Shown: in pieces, positions 5,233-13,409 of the stretch | Layout: the number at the start of each line of letters is the position of its first letter | Position numbering within the stretch: position 1 is the stretch's first letter | Source: an uncultured bacterium | Lineage (GTDB): Bacteria; Patescibacteriota; Saccharimonadia; Saccharimonadales; CAIOMD01 | Reading direction: 5' to 3' | Assembly: GCA_903880655.1 (NCBI GenBank) | Contig: CAIRQE010000123.1 | Span: 1 to 16,807, forward strand | Length of the DNA: 16,807 nucleotides | Program-made: the position numbers and the translations under genes | The notes under the pieces: model-generated | Databases searched by the model: none | What the model saw: the letters and a program-made list of their open reading frames with translations, nothing else | Told to the model about the DNA's origin: nothing

Positions 5233-7452
5233 TTATTTACCCATTATTGCAGCGATAGCGCCGTTAATGTGTGCGAAATCCGTAAATGTTCCTTGCCCTG
5301 GGATCATCACGCTCTCAATTGCACCTTGTCCACCGCCAAGTCCGTTTCCAACAAATTTAATTCCAAATGGATTATTTACAATCTTATTCAAGGTGTCTGG
5401 TGCTGAGATATTAGTTCCTAGTGTATTCATCCCAAATGTCCAGGGATATTCACTACCGCCCTGAGGGGTAACCGCTATAGTACTCGTAGGTACGGGTGGA
5501 GGTGGTGGAGTAGTACCTGGAGAATGCACTGCCGTTGCTGCATGGTGCGCTTCTGACATCGCAATGATAGCTGGTGCTGCCGCTAAGGCTACTGCTACTG
5601 CTGCGCCGAGTCGCTTACTATTACGTCGCGTGGCTGATTGCCTATCTGATGCACCGAGATAATCGTCAATTGTCGCCAATTGTGTCTTATTCATCTTCTT
5701 AGATGCGATCATTTCACCAATTCCCCGGCTGGCATTGTAGGAACCATAACCGCTCAAGCCCGCTTTGGCTCCGGTCGCAAAAGCAACGAGTGGTGCGTTA
5801 AAGGTAGCTGCTCCGACTATACCGGCGGCGGTAAGCCCTAGTCCAACACCGATTCTGGTCTTTGGATGTTTCTGTAGCCAGTTATTTATCTTTGTAAGTT
5901 TTGGATGTCGGCGAGTTCGCTCTGCAAGCATTTCATCATCAACTCGCTTACTAAGTTCAGTGAGCTCACCTACGGCAAATGCTTGAATTCGTGCTTCACG
6001 ACTAGAAATATGTTCTGCAATTAAACTGTCGTAGTCATCGATCCTAGCGAGATTTGCTTGTTGTGCAGCAATCTGTGCTTCAAGGCCTCCGTCGTAATCG
6101 TCACCAGCGTCTTCTTTTGCTTTAAGTAAAGTATCGAGAATACCCTGCGCTTCTGTCCGCTCTTGGTTATTTATAGCCTGGAGATTTTCTCCCATTCTAT
6201 CTGCGCTTCTTACTAGATCCGCTTCTGCACTAAGCCATTTTTCTCGGGCCTCTTTAAGCGCCACTCCGGCTGTTTCGAAAGCTGCTTTTTTCTCAGCACC
6301 GGCAAACATAACTTCTGCTGCGATTTTAGCCTTTGCATAATTGCTACTCGCTTCGTAGTACGCGATTCTTGATTCAGCTGCAGCTGCCTCAGGGCTTTTA
6401 GCCATTTCTTCAGTTGGCTCTACTTCTTCCTCTTCTTCCTCTTCTTCTTCACCTGATTCGCCTGATTCACCATTCTTTAGGCGATCCCATTCTTCCTGTA
6501 GTCTATCGAGCTCAGCTTTTAATTTATCAATGTCTTCACGGAGTTGGTCTAATGCTTTATCTCTTTCTGACGTTCCTTCAGTTTCTCCGGTATCTTCAGG
6601 ACTATCTCCAGTATCTTCGGGATTGGTTGGTTCAACTTCAGGAGTGGGAGTTGCCTCTTCGCCTGCTGGACTATCTTCAGGTGCTGGTGACTCAGGACTA
6701 TCTCCTGCATCTTCAGGATCGGTTGGTTCAACTTCAGGAGTCGTTGGCTCAGTTGGCGCTGAATCATTTTTAAAATCTGCTGGGTTATCTGAAGTTGATG
6801 CGACTTGAGCTTCCGCTCTTTTAATATAGCTATCGAGTAATCGCTCCTTAACATCATCGGTTGCCCCGCTCATGGCAATAACTTTTTCCATAAGCGCATC
6901 TTGCACATCAATACTGGTTGTTCGATCTCCATGCTCCAGGGAGTCTGCTAATTTACTAATTAACTGATCAGAAGTCATAGATTCATAGGTTTGTGTCTGT
7001 GATTCTGGACGTGCATTGGCGTCATTCATAGACTTAAAGGCACCCGTTACAGCATCATGAAGTTTCCCTTTTGCGTCAGTATAGTCACGACCTTCAAGAT
7101 ATGTTTTCATATCTTGAGCAGTTTTAAGTTCTTGTTGTGCGGAAGCCTGATCACCGCCAAAAGTAGCTGTAGCGACATTGTCTTCAAGTACCGGAATTTG
7201 TCGAGTAACGGGGCCATATAAGTCATCAACTATGACTCTATCTCCAAGTGGCCTCGGTTCAGACGAAGCCGGAGTTTCTGCCATAGTAGCAGCAACAATG
7301 TTTGCGCCTTGCACTAGCGCCTGATCTTCAGCTGAAGCCGTACCATTAGCTACGCGCTGATTAGCTGCTTCAAGCTGTGCTTCCGGAGGAAGTACTTCTT
7401 GATTTTCCTGATTAACTGGCATTGATTCGTTCGTCGGCTGCTCTTCTGACAT
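5233..7452 (-). CDS. Large acidic repeat- and coiled-coil protein with membrane spans, unknown function
   Basis: 739 residues. The first 210 are helical and Gln/Glu/Ala-rich. About 215-290 is a disordered Pro/Glu/Thr/Asp segment containing a duplicated block (PTPEVEPT, PEDxGDSPE words, see 6596-6741). Then comes a coiled coil (KLKAELDRLQEEWDRLKNG), a run of nine Glu at about 334-342, and a long Ala/Glu-rich helical part to about 520. Hydrophobic Gly/Ala-rich stretches at about 530-560 and 612-632 look membrane-bound. A proline linker (PPPPPVPTS) leads to a roughly 80-residue Gly-rich C-terminal domain that may face outside. There is no N-terminal signal peptide. AAGGA lies 6-7 nt before ATG. 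It leads the operon with the DUF5663-like gene and has its own promoter at 7505-7533. I recognise no enzyme motif; a cytoplasm-to-envelope structural role is a guess. Confidence 0.75.
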   Translation of the reverse strand: MSEEQPTNESMPVNQENQEVLPPEAQLEAANQRVANGTASAEDQALVQGANIVAATMAETPASSEPRPLGDRVIVDDLYGPVTRQIPVLEDNVATATFGGDQASAQQELKTAQDMKTYLEGRDYTDAKGKLHDAVTGAFKSMNDANARPESQTQTYESMTSDQLISKLADSLEHGDRTTSIDVQDALMEKVIAMSGATDDVKERLLDSYIKRAEAQVASTSDNPADFKNDSAPTEPTTPEVEPTDPEDAGDSPESPAPEDSPAGEEATPTPEVEPTNPEDTGDSPEDTGETEGTSERDKALDQLREDIDKLKAELDRLQEEWDRLKNGESGESGEEEEEEEEEVEPTEEMAKSPEAAAAESRIAYYEASSNYAKAKIAAEVMFAGAEKKAAFETAGVALKEAREKWLSAEADLVRSADRMGENLQAINNQERTEAQGILDTLLKAKEDAGDDYDGGLEAQIAAQQANLARIDDYDSLIAEHISSREARIQAFAVGELTELSKRVDDEMLAERTRRHPKLTKINNWLQKHPKTRIGVGLGLTAAGIVGAATFNAPLVAFATGAKAGLSGYGSYNASRGIGEMIASKKMNKTQLATIDDYLGASDRQSATRRNSKRLGAAVAVALAAAPAIIAMSEAHHAATAVHSPGTTPPPPPVPTSTIAVTPQGGSEYPWTFGMNTLGTNISAPDTLNKIVNNPFGIKFVGNGLGGGQGAIESVMIPGQGTFTDFAHINGAIAAIMGK
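6596..6741 (-). repeat. 96-nt-period duplication inside the acidic protein gene
   Basis: Bases 6596-6645 recur at 6692-6741 with 46 of 50 identical, an offset of exactly 96 nt (32 codons). It encodes the repeated EVEPT-PED-GDSPE block, so the frame is kept. This is a recent in-frame duplication in a disordered segment. Nearby 6423-6455 is a CTT/CCT trinucleotide run coding polyglutamate. Confidence 0.8.
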
Positions 7453-7492
7453 AAAAAATCCTTACAAATACAAAAAACTATTTTATTTTACA

Positions 7493-7518
7493 CTTATGGT
7501 TATTACTATAACCATAAG
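7493..7518 (-). promoter_or_regulatory. Perfect 11-bp dyad over the -10 region: likely operator
   Basis: CTTATGGTTAT (7493-7503) and ATAACCATAAG (7508-7518) are perfect inverted repeats with a 4-nt centre. The dyad covers the -10 hexamer at 7505-7510 and the expected start point near 7498, a classic place for a repressor. As RNA it would be mostly truncated by the start site, so a DNA-binding role is more likely than a hairpin. No matching regulator is encoded nearby. Confidence 0.6.
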
Positions 7519-7533
7519 AAGTGCAGAGGTCAA
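7505..7533 (-). promoter_or_regulatory. Promoter of the acidic protein / DUF5663-like operon
   Basis: TTGACC (-35, 7528-7533) and TATAGT (-10, 7505-7510) are 17 nt apart on the minus strand. The -35 overlaps the stop codon of the histidine kinase gene (7530). The leader would be about 46 nt. Confidence 0.75.
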
Positions 7534-9698
7534 TTTTTTTTCTTTAGTGGAAACGTGAAGCCAAAGGTGCTACCTTTTCCTTCAATTGAAGAAAAGAGTA
7601 GTGCACCACCCTGCGCCACGATAACTTTCTTTGCCATAAAGAGTCCAAGCCCCGTTCCATCCGGACGAGCTTTCTTGGCATTCGGCGCCCGATAGAATTT
7701 AACAAACAGTTTATGTTGTTCGTCTTTCGGAACACCGATACCTGAATCGATTACTTTAAAGGAAATGGAGGACCCCGTCTTTTCAAGCAGTACAGTGATC
7801 GTGCCCCCGTTTGGCGTGTAGTAAATAGCGTTATCTATGAAGTTAACAATAACCTGTCGAATCTTTGTTTCATCAAGCATAATAACCGGAAAATCTTTTG
7901 GTTTTTTAAATAGAAGCTTAAGGGATTTTGCGGCTGCCATTTCTTTGAGCTGACTAATCTCACTCTCAACGGTATCTGGTAATAGAACTTCTTTTTTCTC
8001 TATCACGAATTTTCCAGTTTTTAGTCGACTAACATTTAAAAGGTCGGATATTAGATACACCATTCTTTGGCTACTCATAAACGCCTGATTTATAAACTGC
8101 TCTTGTTGTTTGGTAATTTTACCAGCGTCACCTTCCAGTAACATACTTAAATACCCTTTGACGGAAGTAAGTGGCGTCCTCAACTGGTGTGAGGCGAGTG
8201 AAATAAATTCATCCTTCGTTTCATCAAGTTCTTTAAGTTTCTCATTCGTTTGCTGTAAGTGATGGGTGGCTAATCCAATTTTCTTTTGCAGCGTTTCATT
8301 GAAGCTTTTTATCTCCTCAAACCATAACGCATTTTGAACAGCGATAGATACTTCGTCTACTATAAGCGTTAGTACCTGTATATCCTTGTTATTGTATTCC
8401 GATCCACTGCTTCTTGGCCCAAGCAGCATATAGCCAACAACTTTTCCCTTTACTTCAAGTGGCGCAATAATATCTATATTGTTTCGCCTTAGCCCTCGCT
8501 GTAACACTGCATCTATATCTGCGTCTTCTGATCGTTTGACTCCTTGCGAGACTTGAATGAGTGACGCAAGCTCTTTTTCTTCATCTCGACTAAGTTCAAC
8601 TACCTGTTCTCCTATATGATGCTGCAGAGTTCCGTCAGTTGCATATATTTCAAAGTTGCAGAAACGTATCTTCATATCTCGGGCTATAGTTTCAGCTACC
8701 TGCGTCATTAATCGTTCAAGTTCAACGGTTGAGACGAGCGTCTTATTTAAGCTGTTGAGTAATAGCTGAGGGTCATAGGCATCTTGGTAAAAAAGGCGAT
8801 TGGATATTTTATCGAAAAAGGCTTTCACAGGACGATAGCTAATGGCAGTGATGACACTAATAAAGGCGAATATGAGTAAACTGGTCATACTGAGTTTTTG
8901 ACCAAAGAATATCTTACCGATCAGAATGCTGCCGCCAATAAAAACACTTGTTACAAACCCTATAGATATTGCGTAGGCAATAACTCGGGCAACAATAAAG
9001 CGAATGTTAAATAGCTGGTAGAGAAAAATAGCCCGCGCAGATAAAAATATAAACAAAAGTAGCCCCGCGTAGGATAGATTTGTAATAATTTCACTGTCTC
9101 CTCCGACGAATAAGGGATAGACGACATTTGCAAATATTAAGAAGAGTCCGGCGACTGATATACCCCATAAAAGACTTTTGTATCTTTCTTTATCTGACCC
9201 CTTAGATTGGTGCACTAATCTTCCAAGCCAAACAAGCGTAGAAATGAAAATTATACCGATGAACATCCCGTAGTAGTTGAAGGCGGACTTATAGATAATA
9301 GAAAAGTGCGGATCTGTACTGAAGCGCACTGCTTGTCCGGTTACTACTATCGCAATTGCTGCGACTGCAAGCAGCGGAATAAGGATATAGGAAAAGAAAC
9401 CAGTTCCCCTAAGCCCAGGTTTTTTAAGTGAAGTTACGAAATACCAGTAGGCAATAAGGAGCGGAACTGCCGAGAACAAGTCTGCGTACACTTCGAATTC
9501 AGCAACATCAGTAGATGAAGTAAGCTTAAAGTTAGCAGCCAGTGAATTAGCGAGCACCCAAAAAGAGGTGAAGAAGCTTAAAAGAAAAAAGAGTTTAGCA
9601 GTAGTATTTCTGCGATTACTGGCATAGACGAGCGCTCCCTGCATGAGAATAAAAGAAGTTACCAGCCCAATATATAAAACATAGAAAAACAGATGCAT
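7530..9698 (-). CDS. Membrane sensor histidine kinase (7TM-like N-terminus, GAF-like, HisKA, HATPase)
   Basis: 722 residues. About 1-235 holds roughly seven to eight hydrophobic spans, as in sensor kinases with an N-terminal 7TM region, followed by two more near 240-300. A GAF-like domain spans about 310-460. HisKA carries SHQLRTP with the phosphorylated His at residue 504. The ATPase domain shows the N box (NFIDNAIYYTPNGG), G1 (DSGIGVPKD) and G2 (GTGLGLFMAKK). It autophosphorylates and passes the phosphate to a response regulator; the two single-domain receivers at 11307 and 11721 on the opposite strand are the obvious local partners. No clear Shine-Dalgarno precedes ATG. It follows the small membrane protein by 45 nt and may be read with it. 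The ligand is unknown. Confidence 0.92.
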   Translation of the reverse strand: MHLFFYVLYIGLVTSFILMQGALVYASNRRNTTAKLFFLLSFFTSFWVLANSLAANFKLTSSTDVAEFEVYADLFSAVPLLIAYWYFVTSLKKPGLRGTGFFSYILIPLLAVAAIAIVVTGQAVRFSTDPHFSIIYKSAFNYYGMFIGIIFISTLVWLGRLVHQSKGSDKERYKSLLWGISVAGLFLIFANVVYPLFVGGDSEIITNLSYAGLLLFIFLSARAIFLYQLFNIRFIVARVIAYAISIGFVTSVFIGGSILIGKIFFGQKLSMTSLLIFAFISVITAISYRPVKAFFDKISNRLFYQDAYDPQLLLNSLNKTLVSTVELERLMTQVAETIARDMKIRFCNFEIYATDGTLQHHIGEQVVELSRDEEKELASLIQVSQGVKRSEDADIDAVLQRGLRRNNIDIIAPLEVKGKVVGYMLLGPRSSGSEYNNKDIQVLTLIVDEVSIAVQNALWFEEIKSFNETLQKKIGLATHHLQQTNEKLKELDETKDEFISLASHQLRTPLTSVKGYLSMLLEGDAGKITKQQEQFINQAFMSSQRMVYLISDLLNVSRLKTGKFVIEKKEVLLPDTVESEISQLKEMAAAKSLKLLFKKPKDFPVIMLDETKIRQVIVNFIDNAIYYTPNGGTITVLLEKTGSSISFKVIDSGIGVPKDEQHKLFVKFYRAPNAKKARPDGTGLGLFMAKKVIVAQGGALLFSSIEGKGSTFGFTFPLKKKN

Positions 9699-9743
9699 AG
9701 TTACGAATAAGTGTAAGCGTAAGCGTGATTGATTGCTAGTTTT

Positions 9744-10241
9744 TTATGAATGCTGCGCTTCATCCGGATGATTGATTGCCTTATAGATGTTATAACGAAT
9801 AGCGACCGTTGCTGCGATATCCAGTCCAGCGAGCGCCAGACTTGGCACAATCATAGCGGGCGGCAAGGCTTCAATAGCGCCAATACCTACGACTAGTCCA
9901 CTACCGAGCGCTCCAACGCTATTGATGCCGAGTCCAGCCCTAAAGCCCCGATTCGAGTCAACTGGTTTGCCTAAAATCTCTTCTTTTATATATTTTTTAG
10001 AAAATATTTCTTTGGTTAGCACCTTTTTTTGTGATGCTGCCATAAGCCCAATACCGCCAACAAACATTCCTTCAGTCACCGCAAGGCCTACACCAACTTC
10101 AGGAAGTGCTTTTACGACCGCATGTTCATGAGAAGCAAATGCTGGGATCGAAACAACAGTACTGAGTGCCAAAGCGCCAAGCGCTAATGAAAACCGGTGG
10201 TTTTTTGCATATTCCTTTATTCGTGACGACGATTTTTCCAT
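9744..10241 (-). CDS. Small multi-span membrane protein, unknown function
   Basis: 165 residues. A basic N-terminus (RIKEYAKNHR) is followed by a hydrophobic span to AFA at about 36, which could be a signal peptide with a cleavage site or a first membrane segment. Further hydrophobic spans lie near 45-68, 103-122 and 126-148, separated by a charged helix (KKVLTKEIFSKKYIKEE). Its ATG overlaps the stop of the GNAT-like gene by one base (TAATG), indicating translational coupling and probably joint function. I do not recognise the family. Confidence 0.75.
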   Translation of the reverse strand: MEKSSSRIKEYAKNHRFSLALGALALSTVVSIPAFASHEHAVVKALPEVGVGLAVTEGMFVGGIGLMAASQKKVLTKEIFSKKYIKEEILGKPVDSNRGFRAGLGINSVGALGSGLVVGIGAIEALPPAMIVPSLALAGLDIAATVAIRYNIYKAINHPDEAQHS

Positions 10242-11113
10242 TAAAAGTATTTTTCCATTAAGTAATTTGATTTAGCAGCCTGCCGAATGGCCAGCGAGGC
10301 CATTTTACGAACGACTGGAATCCTTCGCGCACGTTCGGGCATTGGATTATCGAAGATAGCCAGAACGCCATAATTCATAGATAACTCATCTTGGTAGGCA
10401 TCTTTATAGATGTCAACAAATCTACAACCAGCTGAATCGTAGATTTCCAGAAGTTTATCCTTCGGTACCATCTTACCATTTTTCTCTTTTTTCAGATTGA
10501 AATACTGCAGGGCATAGGCGTCTTTTTGTTCGTCATTCAAATTCTGAAAATCTTGTCCCGTTCGACGCGCCTCACTACGCATCCAGCGCCGTAAACCAGG
10601 AACTCTGCTTTCAAAATATGCTAGGTCAAAATCTCCTTTAACAAGTTCTGAGAGAATACTGCCAAATAGCATGTTTTGAGCGAGTTCAGCTGAACCCCTT
10701 GGGATCATAGATAAGGAGACAATGTACAGGTTTTTCCCATTTGGATCATAGGTGCCGTTTAATGTTCCGTTATCTGTGCTATCTTCCCAAGAACGAAAAT
10801 CCTCAGGATCCTCAGATGTTGGACAACAAGCAATAAACCCCACCATTTCACCGTCACGTTCGGCAACTTTAATATATTGCCCACCGACCAGTTCTATCCG
10901 ATTAGTGAATTTTTGAGTGAGTTCTGCTCTTAATTCGTCTTCATTTTTATCGTAGCCTCCATAGACTGATGCAAAGGCTCGTAAATCTACCTCAACCATA
11001 TTTGCCACGTCACTCATCTCGGCGGAACGGGTAATAATTTGGGCGACTCTCTCACTGCCCGCCGATGCGAACTCGCTAGACTTTGACTGGTGGGAAAATT
11101 TTTTTCGTTCCAT
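10241..11113 (-). CDS. GNAT-like acetyltransferase family protein
   Basis: 290 residues. Residues about 26-160 follow a GNAT-like order: ITRSAEMSDVANMVEVD (strand 1 and helix 1), a KVAERDGEMVGFIACCPT hairpin (strands 2-4), and LYIVSLSMIPRGSAELAQNM, which occupies the place of the strand 4 / acetyl-CoA loop, with PRGSA only loosely matching the RxxGxG/A loop. The C-terminal half is helical and Arg/Lys-rich, longer than a typical single-domain GNAT of about 150-180 residues. An acyl-CoA-dependent acyltransferase is the best guess; the substrate is unknown. AAAAGAG lies about 6 nt before ATG. It starts the minus-strand group with the membrane protein and perhaps the kinase, facing the regulator genes across a shared divergent region. 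Confidence 0.65.
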   Translation of the reverse strand: MERKKFSHQSKSSEFASAGSERVAQIITRSAEMSDVANMVEVDLRAFASVYGGYDKNEDELRAELTQKFTNRIELVGGQYIKVAERDGEMVGFIACCPTSEDPEDFRSWEDSTDNGTLNGTYDPNGKNLYIVSLSMIPRGSAELAQNMLFGSILSELVKGDFDLAYFESRVPGLRRWMRSEARRTGQDFQNLNDEQKDAYALQYFNLKKEKNGKMVPKDKLLEIYDSAGCRFVDIYKDAYQDELSMNYGVLAIFDNPMPERARRIPVVRKMASLAIRQAAKSNYLMEKYF

Positions 11114-11306
11114 AGAGACTCTTTTGGTGCTTACGTATAAAAAAACACCTTAAATAGTCACTTATCCTGTAAATGCCCATTTAAGATGTTTTTTGAAAAA
11201 GAACGCTGCGCTCTATGGCTACTCTCAAAATAACACTATTATGCTTATGTTGCAAGATTAGTATATGCATATCCTAAGTACTGTTTTTTTGTTACCCTTA
11301 AAGGAT
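11114..11306. promoter_or_regulatory. Divergent control region with a bidirectional AT-rich inverted repeat
   Basis: Lies between the GNAT-like gene (minus) and the first response regulator (plus). Arms 11140-11155 and 11179-11194 match 15 of 16 around a 23-nt loop, with six or more T at the end in both directions. The single mismatch is U-G on minus-strand RNA. Its shape is that of a bidirectional terminator or attenuator, yet there is no gene on either side for it to end. No convincing -35/-10 pair was found; TTATGC with TATATG 17 nt later before 11265 is a weak plus-strand option. Confidence 0.5.
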
Positions 11307-11681
11307 ATGGGGCCACAAAAAATTACCATCATTGAAGACGACACCGCAATTCGCGACATGTACGCACTAAAACTCAGCGCTCAGGGTTTTTCAGTAACAA
11401 CAGCCAGTGATGGCGAGAGTGGCCTCGCGCTTATTGAAACTGAACGACCGCATCTGGTGCTGCTTGATCTTAAGATGCCGAAGCTTCCAGGGAACGAAGT
11501 GCTTAAGCGCCTGCGTGCCAAATCCTGGGGTGAAACCATTAAAGTTATTATTTTAACCAATATGAATAAGAGTGAAGGTACCTCAGATCTTCGTTTCTTA
11601 GGAGTTAATCGCTATATTCTAAAAGTACTGCACACCCCTTCGCAAGTTGTAGAAATAATTAAAGAGGTGCTCAACGAGTAA
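11307..11681 (+). CDS. Single-domain response regulator (receiver only)
   Basis: 124 residues from ATG 11307. An in-frame ATG at 11265 would add 14 residues; I prefer 11307 because the receiver fold begins there and the length then matches the next gene. However AAAGGA is only 1-2 nt before that ATG, so the true start is not settled. Receiver hallmarks are the acidic pair D11-D12 (IIEDD), phosphorylated Asp D54 (LLDLKMP), T84 (ILTN) and K106 (YILKV). There is no output domain, so it must act through protein contacts, as CheY or Spo0F do. It is followed 39 nt later by a similar receiver, and the nearby histidine kinase is a plausible phosphodonor. Confidence 0.9.
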   Translation: MGPQKITIIEDDTAIRDMYALKLSAQGFSVTTASDGESGLALIETERPHLVLLDLKMPKLPGNEVLKRLRAKSWGETIKVIILTNMNKSEGTSDLRFLGVNRYILKVLHTPSQVVEIIKEVLNE

Positions 11682-11720
11682 TTTTGTTGTATCGTTATAC
11701 ATAGATAAAAGGATATTTTT

Positions 11721-12092
11721 ATGAGTCATAAATTAGCAATCATAGAAGACGACCCCGCGATCTCTCAAATGTATCGAATGAAATTCGAGTCAGAAGGCTA
11801 CAAAGTAGAAACTGCTGAAAATGGAAAAATAGGGCTCGATATGATCGAGAAGATGAAGCCAGATATGGTTTTGCTTGATCTTATGATGCCCGAGATGAAC
11901 GGTGATGAAATGCTCGAAATTATGCGCGCAACCGATTGGGGTAAAGATATCCCCGTCATTGTACTCACCAATATGGGCGAGCAAGAAATTCCAGCAAAGA
12001 TTGAAAAACTTGGTATTAATGCATTCGTTCTAAAAGCTGAGATGACGCCAAAACAAGTTGAGGAACTTGTTAAAAAAGAAATTTCTAAGTAA
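11721..12092 (+). CDS. Second single-domain response regulator
   Basis: 123 residues, a complete receiver: D10-D11 (IIEDD), phosphorylation site D53 (LLDLMMP), T83 (VLTN) and K105 (FVLKAE). Start is secure, with AAAAGGA 7 nt before ATG. It is clearly similar to the preceding receiver (shared IIEDD, LLDL-MP, ILTNM/VLTNM and W-G words), suggesting tandem duplication. Only 3 nt separate its stop from murD, so it is likely co-transcribed with that gene. No DNA-binding domain. Confidence 0.92.
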   Translation: MSHKLAIIEDDPAISQMYRMKFESEGYKVETAENGKIGLDMIEKMKPDMVLLDLMMPEMNGDEMLEIMRATDWGKDIPVIVLTNMGEQEIPAKIEKLGINAFVLKAEMTPKQVEELVKKEISK

Positions 12093-12095
12093 AAA

Positions 12096-13409
12096 ATGAA
12101 AGTTGCGATTCTCGGTTTTGGCAAGCAGGGCTATTCATCCTACCACTATTTCAAAAATAGTGGTGCTGAGCTTACTATTCATGATGCCGATATGGGCACA
12201 GAAGTACCTGACGGCACTACTGCAGTACTGGGTGAACACTATTTAGAAAATCTAGATAATTATGACGTCCTCGTTCGCTCACCGGGCATACATCCAAATG
12301 AAATAGTGGCAAAAAATGGGTCTTCGATTCTTTCAAAAATAACCTCCAATACCAATGAATTTTTCAAGGTATGCCCTACAAAACATATTATTGGCGTAAC
12401 GGGAACTAAAGGTAAAGGTACGACCACTTCCCTTATTGCAAAGCTGCTTGAAGCAGACAACAAGACTGTCCACGTGGGCGGTAATATTGGAACACCTCCA
12501 CTCGAACTATTGAATCAAAATATTCAAGAAAATGATTGGGTCGTTTTAGAGCTTGGCAACACACAACTGATTGACCTGCGCTACTCCCCAACAATTGCCG
12601 TTTGTCTTATGGTCGTACCGGAGCATTTAGATTGGCACACTGACTTGCAGGAATATTATGATTCCAAGAAAAACATTTGTTCTCATCAAACCCCTAATGA
12701 CAAAATTATTTTCTACAGCAAAAACGTAGTATCGACTGAAATTGCTCAAACCTCAACTGGAGCTAAAATTCCTTTCTTTCAAAAACCCGGAGCACGAGTT
12801 GAGGACGATTCAATCATCATCAATGAACAAGATATCATTTGCCCCGTATCAGCAATCTCTCTCAAAGGAGCACATAACCAACAAAATGTGTGTGCCGCCC
12901 TTACTGCAACGTGGGATTTAATTGAAAATAAAGATATGGTCGAAGAAGTACTCAAAAACTACATAGGCCTTCCGCATCGCCTGGAGACTATCAGAAGTGT
13001 AAACGGCATTACCTATGTGGATGATAGCTTTGGAACAACACCTGAAACTGCCATTGTTGCAATGGAGGCCTATAGCGAACCCAAGATACTAATATTAGGT
13101 GGCTCAGATAAAGGTGCAGATTATACAGAACTCGTAAAAGCAGTAAAACAAAATAATGTTAAAAAAGTAGTTTTGATAGGAACTATGGCAAATAAAATAC
13201 AGCAAGCTCTTACTTCAGTAAATTTTAATGATTATGTACTGGGCGGCAGTACTATGAAGGAAATCATTACAACCTGCAATAAATACGCCGTCTCTGGAGA
13301 CGTAATACTACTGTCCACCGGCTGCGCAAGTTTTGGAATGTTCAAAAACTATGAAGACCGCGGCCAGCAATTTAGCCAAGTCGTTCGATCACTCGATTCA
13401 GTTGCCTGA
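12096..13409 (+). CDS. murD: UDP-N-acetylmuramoyl-L-alanine--D-glutamate ligase MurD
   Basis: 437 residues, normal for MurD. It adds D-glutamate to UDP-MurNAc-L-Ala with ATP in cytoplasmic peptidoglycan precursor synthesis. The N-terminal Rossmann-type domain opens with VAILGFGKQGYSS and contains RSPGI (61-65). The Mur ligase P-loop GVTGTKGKGTT is at 100-110. Further marks are GGNIGTP, LELGNTQL (the usual Ser of ELSS/ELSSFQL is replaced by Gly-Asn), PEHLDWH, GAHNQQN, a PHRLE motif in the hinge and VDDSFGTTPE in the C-terminal domain, then ILGGSDKGADY and LLSTGCASFGMF near the end. Mur families can be confused, but the G-DKG and SFGMF-type tail favour MurD. It sits 3 nt after a response regulator and overlaps murI convergently by 38 nt. 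Confidence 0.93.
   Translation: MKVAILGFGKQGYSSYHYFKNSGAELTIHDADMGTEVPDGTTAVLGEHYLENLDNYDVLVRSPGIHPNEIVAKNGSSILSKITSNTNEFFKVCPTKHIIGVTGTKGKGTTTSLIAKLLEADNKTVHVGGNIGTPPLELLNQNIQENDWVVLELGNTQLIDLRYSPTIAVCLMVVPEHLDWHTDLQEYYDSKKNICSHQTPNDKIIFYSKNVVSTEIAQTSTGAKIPFFQKPGARVEDDSIIINEQDIICPVSAISLKGAHNQQNVCAALTATWDLIENKDMVEEVLKNYIGLPHRLETIRSVNGITYVDDSFGTTPETAIVAMEAYSEPKILILGGSDKGADYTELVKAVKQNNVKKVVLIGTMANKIQQALTSVNFNDYVLGGSTMKEIITTCNKYAVSGDVILLSTGCASFGMFKNYEDRGQQFSQVVRSLDSVA

Noticed and set aside
6414..6808. Plus-strand Leu/Ser-rich open frames opposite the acidic repeat region
   Set aside because: They mirror the Glu/Pro/Asp repeats of the minus-strand gene, which has a promoter, a ribosome site and a coherent protein.
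9700..9745. Repeated GCTTACGCTTAC before the kinase start as a binding site
   Set aside because: Only two short tandem copies without a dyad or promoter elements; too little to support a site.
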